Shown: in pieces, positions 58,070 to 64,000 of the stretch
Layout: every line of letters starts with the position of its first letter
Numbering within the stretch: the stretch's first letter is position 1
Origin: Tamarix chinensis
Taxonomy: Eukaryota > Streptophyta > Magnoliopsida > Caryophyllales > Tamaricaceae
Assembly (NCBI GenBank): GCA_030549775.1
Contig: CM060177.1
Coordinates: forward strand, 95,104,236-95,168,235
Direction of reading: 5' to 3'
DNA length: 64,000 nt
The notes under the pieces: generated by a model
Seen by the model: the letters and a program-made list of their open reading frames with translations, nothing else
What the model was told of the DNA's origin: nothing
Databases searched by the model: none
Position numbers and translations under genes: made by a program

Positions 58070-61000
58070 TTATAATGTTATGTATTGAGCATAATTGAGT
58101 TGAAAAAAACCAACATAGATATTATATGTTACAATATTATTACCCTCATTGCCTTCTTTTCCTTCTTTTTTCCCCCTTGTTTTTGGATTATATTTAGGAT
58201 CTGATACATATATTACTTCACGATGATCATCCCTGACATATATTTCCTCCTCATTAATTGTATTGTTATCATCGTTCAATAATTGAGTTGCTTGCACAGC
58301 TGAGACACACTCGTTATTCCAATTGGCATCATTTTCATCATCACATTCATTGGCATTTCTTTTTTTTGTAGATAGTACTATAGACCATCTGTTATCAACA
58401 GGGTCAGTGACATAGAATACTTGTGTCGCTTGTGATGCTAAGATGAATGGGTCTTGTTTATGCCCTGCCCTATTAAGATCTACTAATGTGAATCCATCTT
58501 CATATCTAACTCCACTGCCATTATCAACCCATCTGCAGCCGAATACAGGGATTTTAAATATAGTGTAATCTAACTCCCATATATATTCAATCACACCATA
58601 ATAATTCATATATGCATAAGTTGGATTCTTGTCTTTTGAACTAGCAACATGCATTGCCTCAGCCACTAAAGTCACCCCACTATTCTGCATTGTACTCTTC
58701 CCATCTTGTTCTTTTGTATAAAAAGTGAAACCGTTGATCACATAACTGGTATATTGAAAAACTTCATAACGAGGTTTCTGAGACAACCAATGCAGGGTTT
58801 CAGAAATTAAAGTTGGGGTATGACCGATGAGTGGAATGATGCGATCTCTTATCCAATCAATAAAGGAAAGAATATGTTTATCGATAATCCATTTCTCAGT
58901 CTTAGATGGATTTTCAATCCGTAAAGAAGTTATATGCTCTTCAATGTACGACTGAACATCATCACTATTGTGTAATACATATAGATGTGCTACACGAAAC
59001 ATGTTAGGGTCTACACGCCCAAGCTGTCTGCCTCTAATACCCTGTCCTTCAAATTTGCCCGCATGTCGAGACTTAGGAATACCAAGAGCTTCAGCATTTG
59101 ACAAGTGCTTTGTGCAAAACTCAATTGCCTCTTCCACCAGGAAACTCTCAACAATACATCCTTCTGGCCAATATCGATTCTTCACATAACCTTTTATCAA
59201 CTTCATAAACCGTTCAAAGGGGTACATCCAATGCCCATGAACATGTCTTAACATCTTTATCTCATAAACTAAATGAACAGTTAGATGTACCATAATGTCA
59301 AAGAATGACGGTGGAAAATACATTTCAAGTTGGCAAAAAATAATAACAATCCCTTTTTGTAAGGCGTCCAAACTATCAGGATGTATAACTTTATAGTAGA
59401 TGGCTTTAAAAAACCAACAAAGCCTCGTGATAGTAATTCGAACACGTTTTGGCAAAATTCCACGTATTGCTATCGGCAACAAGTGCTGCATCAAGATATG
59501 ACAATCATGAGACTTCATGTTAATTAATTTCAACTCTTTCATCGACACGAGCCTTCTGACATTTGAAGAATACCCTTTCGGAACCTTGACACCGTGCAAG
59601 AATTCACAAAATGAAATTTTCTCTTTTCTGGAAAGAGTATGACACGCCGGCGGTAAATATGTTCTTCTTCCGTTGTCTCGCGGTGTCAGTTACTGTCTAA
59701 TACCCATTTCTTCCATATCCATTCGAGCATTTATCCCATCTTTAGTCTTGCGTGGAACATTAAGTAATGTGCCAACAAGACTGTCACATATATTTTTCTC
59801 AATATGCATCACATCAAGGGCATGTCTCATGTAGAAAGATTCCCAATAAGGAAGGTTGAAGAATATTGACATCTTCTTCCACCCAACTGATGGAGGCTTA
59901 TCTTTATTCTTCTTCCCAAACTTGACACTCAAATGTTTCATCTTCAACCACACTTGTCGACCCGTCAACCGGATTGGTGCGTGCCCTTCTTCTCGGAATC
60001 CATTGAACGCTTTTCTTTGCCTACGATAATGATGATTCTTCGGTAAAAACCTATGATACCCAAGGAACACAGTCTTTCGGCCATGTGTTAGCTGAACAAA
60101 TGAAGTATTCTCCTCACATTTCGGACATGCATAATGGCCTTTCACACTATAACCTGACAAGTTGCCATATGCCGGAAAATCATTTATAGTACAGAATAAC
60201 AATGCTCTCAAAGTGAAATTTTCTTGACCATATGCATCAAATACTTCAACTCCCATGTCCCATAAAAACTTCAAATCATCAATCAAAGGTGCCAAATAAA
60301 CATCAATATCATTCCCAGGTTGGTTTGGCCCGGAAATGAGTAAAGACAACATCATATACTTGCGTTTCATATAGAGCCACGGAGGTATATTGTATATAAC
60401 CAAAATCACTGGCCATAAACTGCAGCTGCCTTGATTGTGCGGATTCATTCCATCTGCAGAAAGTGCAAGGCGCACATTTCTTGCTTCTTTACCAAATTCA
60501 AGAAACAACCCATCAATCATCATCCATTGTGGAGAGTCGGATGGTGTTAATTCCGTTATCCTAGCATAGATTAAGATTTAAACTAGATAGGTGATCAATC
60601 TAATTAGTTTAAATTCTTAATCTATGATGCGAGATCATTCAATTCCATCCATCAATTCAATTAAATTTCATTTAGAGTCATGAATTCAAATTACATTATC
60701 ATATCCGAAACCCTAATTCCGTCATCAAATCCTCCTACGTTATACTATCTACATAATTGCAATAACACACAATTAAATGCAATAATCAATAATTAACATC
60801 AATACTTACAAATAAATTAACAATGAAACACTAAACACAAGAAAAATAATAATGCAACAAAGAGAATTGAATTGCATTCAATCAAAAATCAAAACTTGCA
60901 ATTAAAAGAGGAATGGAGAAGAACTTATCGAATTGAATTGCAGAGTGTTGATTGTTCAATTGAATACAATGGAGAGAAAGAGAATTGGAATTAAAAATTA

Positions 61001-62389
61001 CATGTGGTATCTAGAGAGTATAGATAGAAAGAGAAAATCCCATTCTCAAACTCCCCCAAACCACCTTTCGAATGTTCAAAATTTAGAAATATATCGGGGA
61101 AACGTTGCGCGAACGGTTACAGAATTTGAGAAAAACACGGTCCGTATTAGAAAACACGGGACCCCCGTGTTTTTTCTTGAACTCTCGGCCAAATGCTGAA
61201 TTTTAAATGCTGAAATTTTGTGTGCTGATAGAAAAACACGGGCCGTGTTTAGGAAACATGGGGGGCCGTGTTTCTTGTTTCTTCATTATTTCTTCATGAA
61301 ATTTCAACACAATCTTCCCTTTGATATATATTCTTCATTTCTAGTCTTTTCTTCCATTGATTCCATATCTATTGATGTGTTCTTTGTTGCCTTTTCTCTT
61401 TCCATCGATTTCTCCTTTGAATTTCTTCATTTTTATCTTTTCCTGCAAAATCTATCCAAAAGAGAAAAACTCGAGAAAAGATTAAATGTTATAAAAATAA
61501 TGAGGAATAAATGACATTTTTACTTAGCAAAATAACATATAAATCTCATATATCAGATGGATGTCTAAGAAGCCCGTCATCTATCTTGTCATCGGCATGC
61601 CATCTTAGGTTCTTGGAATCTTCAATATCATTAAACATCCGCCTTAATCTTGGTATTATAGGAAAATACCATAACACCTTAGCGGGCACCTTGTTCTTCT
61701 TGTATCGTGGTGCTTTGCATTTAGGATTAGGACAACTATCCAAAGATGCATTGTCATTGCGATATAAAATACAATCATTAGGGCATGCATGTATCTTCTC
61801 ATAACTCATGCCTATAGAGGATAGAATCTTCTTCGCTTCATACGTACGATCGGGTAGAACGTTATCATCAGGAAGCATATCCTTCACAAGTGACAATAAT
61901 TCTGTGAAACTCTTATCACTCCATCTGTTACATGCCTTTAAGTTGTACAACCTTAAAGTAGCGGATAATTGCGTAAACGTCTTACAATCACCGTACAAAG
62001 GTTTCTCCGAGTCATTCAATAACTTCTCAAACATTTTTGGACAATCCCAAACACTTTCCTCAACCTTTTGAATCATCTCCTCTAACGAATGTCCCTCATA
62101 GTTATCAAATGATGATCCACTACTATCCCTCCCAACATCATCATTTTCATATTTAGACTTTGTTTCCCCATGCCATATCCAAAAAGTTTAACTTGTATCA
62201 ATTCCATACACAAATAAATGATCTCTCAAATCATTAGCGTTGACACGCTGAATATAAGCACACTTCAAACAAGGACAGACTATTCTACTAGAGTCCCGAG
62301 CATGTTCAACTACAAACTTTGATGAAAAACTCCACTCCTTCGTTATATTCTCTAAACAGACGATTTGCAGACAACCATTTCCGATCCAT
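58070..62389 (-). pseudogene. TNP2 transposase of CACTA copy A
   Basis: The ATG at 62389-62387 gives MDRKWLSANRLFREYNEGVE. Domains in order are a Transpos_assoc-like N-terminus with PCLKCAY (62389-62170) and the TNP2/Transposase_21 catalytic region (about 62010-59750). The latter has CPNDCILYR, then LRWHADDKIDDGLLRHPSD, the LTR insertion, and SADGMNPHNQGSCSLWPVI, ending in HALDVMHIEKNICDSL. A DUF4218-like block follows (59520-59090, HGHWMYPFERFMKLIKGYVK), then a DUF4216-like block (58560-58400, GCRWVDNGSGVRYEDGFTLV). This is the full plant CACTA transposase layout. Defects are a frameshift near 62315-62321, a TAA at 62190-62188, a TAA at 59692-59690 and the LTR at 60545-61555. The 509-codon C-terminal part is otherwise open. 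Confidence 0.88.
60545..61555 (-). mobile_element. Solo LTR, 1.0 kb, inside TNP2, TSD GATGG
   Basis: On the plus strand it runs TGTTAATTCC...CATATATCA. The 5-bp duplication GATGG lies at 60540-60544 and 61556-61560. Removing the insert and one duplication restores an uninterrupted reading frame of the transposase, so the boundaries are exact. It is the reverse complement of 28619-29589 or so, with the same AACACGG...CCGTGTT hairpins (61131-61275). It lacks the last roughly 0.5 kb of the other copy. Confidence 0.88.
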
Positions 62390-62512
62390 ATTATTTGAAT
62401 CTAGATATATCCTACATGAAAGTAATTATTAAAAATCAATTGAATTATAAGTATAATAATTTTCAAATCACTCTTGCTTAGAAAGAATTAATCTCAAATG
62501 TATCATGCATGC

Positions 62513-62586
<74 letters not shown>

Positions 62587-63106
62587 GAATCATGCTAACA
62601 AGTTTCCAAAATTATATTAATGCTGATCAATGAAACTCCTCATACTTACAAATAGTTCATTATATATATATGCATACATACAAACATAGCAAAATATTAT
62701 ACAATTAATAGTTTAATTTACAAAAGATATGCATACTACATGATTTAAGCAATAGCAGCATGATACATTTGAGTCCGTCGATCTCTATGTAGCGCCATAT
62801 GAAAATACAGTGGAGGGTATGTCATCTGATCACTACCTACAAATGAGAACCACTAAATCTTATCATCAAGGTTGTTCTCGATATTAAAAGGATCTAAATT
62901 ACAGAATATGTAAACTGATCTTCAACTAGCTAGACAAATCATAAATATATTCTACCAGATCATAACCAACTATGTAAACCTAACAACATCAAACTATTTA
63001 AAATAAGGACATAATCTTTAGTTATATATTTAACAAACTTGCTAAACATCAAACTATCATCAAATTATCAACCTACGCATAGTAAAATCAAGTAGATATT
63101 AATAAG

Positions 63107-63150
<44 letters not shown>

Positions 63151-64000
63151 AATCTAATAAATCCTATATGATTAATTATTATTATTATTATTATTATTAT
63201 TATACACAATTATTCATCTCTATTTAATTTTTATCGATCACAACACCGATGCCCAACCAACCTCCTCAACTTTTCCCCATGCACAATACCCTTATCCTTA
63301 GGATTTTTCCTTATAGCCCTAGTTTATATTTAGTATAATAAACGATAAACCTTAACCCTAACCCTCCCCCTCCCCTCCCCCTAACCCTAACAATAATTAA
63401 CCCTAATAAAATATAATAAAAAATAACACTAAACCTCATAAGATAACGATCCTAAACCTATAGCTAACCCTAACCCTAACACTAACCCTCCCCCTAACCC
63501 CAACCCTAACCCTAACCACAATTATTTAAGATTATATATACACATCTTATATATAAATATATTATAAATATATATACATATAATAGAACACATATAAACA
63601 CACATTTTACGGAAAAGCAAACATACATGTCTTACAAAATATATATTAAGAAAATCATATAAATACACATGATCATCTTCATATATAATAATGTGAGTGC
63701 TAAAAAAATATATACACCTTAATTTTATACTTAGAACGTACATATCTTATGATAATAATATATAATTTAGGCTTGTGGATTCTCTTAAAATAATAATACA
63801 TTTTTTATAAAATAGATTATAAACACATTTATATATATATATACATATATATTAAGGTCTCGGCCGGCCACAATAAAAAAAGGCCACAACAAAAATTTTC
63901 ACCAACACATCAAACGACAGATTTTCGAACAACACAGCAAACACAACCTCTTTTGTACAACATGCTTGCTTTTATATATATATATACATATCAGTAGAGA
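62390..64000 (-). promoter_or_regulatory. 5' leader/promoter region of CACTA copy A
   Basis: This is non-coding and AT-rich. It holds (CT)n(TA)n at 62518-62584, (TA)n at about 63110-63146, (ATT)n at 63177-63203 and CCCTAA-rich tracts at 63350-63520. A segment at 63855-63960 contains GGTCTCGGCC, matching in reverse 41700-41810 of copy 1 (GGCCGAGACC). It should contain the transposase promoter and 5' UTR. An intron acceptor-like CATGTAG lies near 62412-62420. No gene is seen; the 73-codon frame at 63522-63743 is AT-rich noise. Confidence 0.6.

Larger units (their letters stand above)
51890..64000 (-). mobile_element. CACTA (En/Spm) transposon, copy A, 5' end beyond window
   Basis: The 3' terminus is at 51890 (CACTACCACGGAAAGGGC), and the three bases before it are ACA. 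The element reads right to left: 5' leader (62390-64000 and beyond), TNP2 transposase (62389-58070), then Transposase_24/Ulp1 (58038-52786) and the 3' palindrome array. It matches copy 1 in reverse outside TNP2. It has been invaded by copy B at 55322 and by a solo LTR at 60545. By comparison with copy 1, the 5' terminus should lie within about 1 kb beyond position 64000. Confidence 0.88.

Noticed and set aside
63350..63520. Telomere or interstitial telomeric site
   Set aside because: The CCCTAA-rich tract is irregular and mixed with CCCCTCCCC. It has a counterpart in CACTA copy 1, so it belongs to the transposon leader and not to a chromosome end.
1630..64000. CRISPR arrays, bacterial operons, tRNA or rRNA genes
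   Set aside because: None was seen. The short regularly repeated units are LTR minisatellites or CACTA subterminal repeats. No cloverleaf with A and B boxes was recognised by eye, though a tRNA scan was not possible.

Overview
The window comes from a flowering-plant nuclear genome, from an AT-rich, repeat-packed and probably heterochromatic stretch. I find no convincing single-copy host gene. Every recognisable protein domain belongs to a transposable element: Ty3/gypsy LTR retrotransposons, CACTA (En/Spm) DNA transposons and one MITE. Most coding remnants carry stops or frameshifts. The species cannot be named from the sequence.

Left part (1-18.7 kb). A Ty3/gypsy element lies on the minus strand (1630-7981), with both LTRs, an initiator-Met-type primer binding site, a polypurine tract and decayed gag-pro-pol. 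To its right are a Tourist-like MITE (8894-9131, TSD TAA), clusters of short ATTGGTT-type motifs, a long degenerate LTR (about 11.9-14.3 kb), and the remnant of a Tat-lineage retrotransposon. In that remnant an integrase C-terminus on the minus strand (18.6-18.2 kb) is followed by a tandem-repeat zone and an antisense accessory ORF (14.4-17.3 kb, plus strand).

Middle part (18.7-40.9 kb). A family of very long, minisatellite-rich LTRs dominates. One chain reads LTR / truncated pol (22.7-24.5 kb) / LTR (24.46-30.22 kb) / gag fragment (30.25-30.5 kb) / LTR (31.1-32.8 kb), like a tandem array made by LTR recombination and internal deletion. A 1.5-kb solo LTR (28619-30141, TSD TATTC) sits inside the middle LTR. 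From 32.8 to 40.9 kb there is degenerate LTR-like DNA without genes.

Right part (40.9-64 kb). Three copies of one CACTA family are present. Copy 1 (40922-46439, TSD TAG) has lost the TNP2 transposase but keeps a Transposase_24-like ORF joined to a Ulp1-type (C48) cysteine protease with its catalytic residues. Copy A (51890 to beyond the window end) reads on the minus strand. It has a TNP2 gene (about 62.4-58.1 kb) followed by the Transposase_24/Ulp1 gene (58.0-52.8 kb), and it is inserted in a second copy of the 1630-7981 gypsy family (47262-51889). Copy B (55322-57417, TSD TGC) is a 2.1-kb deletion derivative sitting in inverted orientation inside an intron of copy A. A 1.0-kb solo LTR (60545-61555, TSD GATGG) splits the TNP2 exon of copy A. 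All three CACTA copies have subterminal arrays of roughly 30-bp imperfect palindromes built on TTTAATAACGGTT.

How the parts work together: TNP2 is the presumed CACTA transposase. The second ORF is the presumed DNA-binding accessory factor, here carrying a deubiquitin/SUMO-like protease domain. The palindromic subterminal arrays are the likely cis sites. In this window no copy looks autonomous: TNP2 of copy A has a frameshift, two stops and an LTR insertion, and copies 1 and B lack it.
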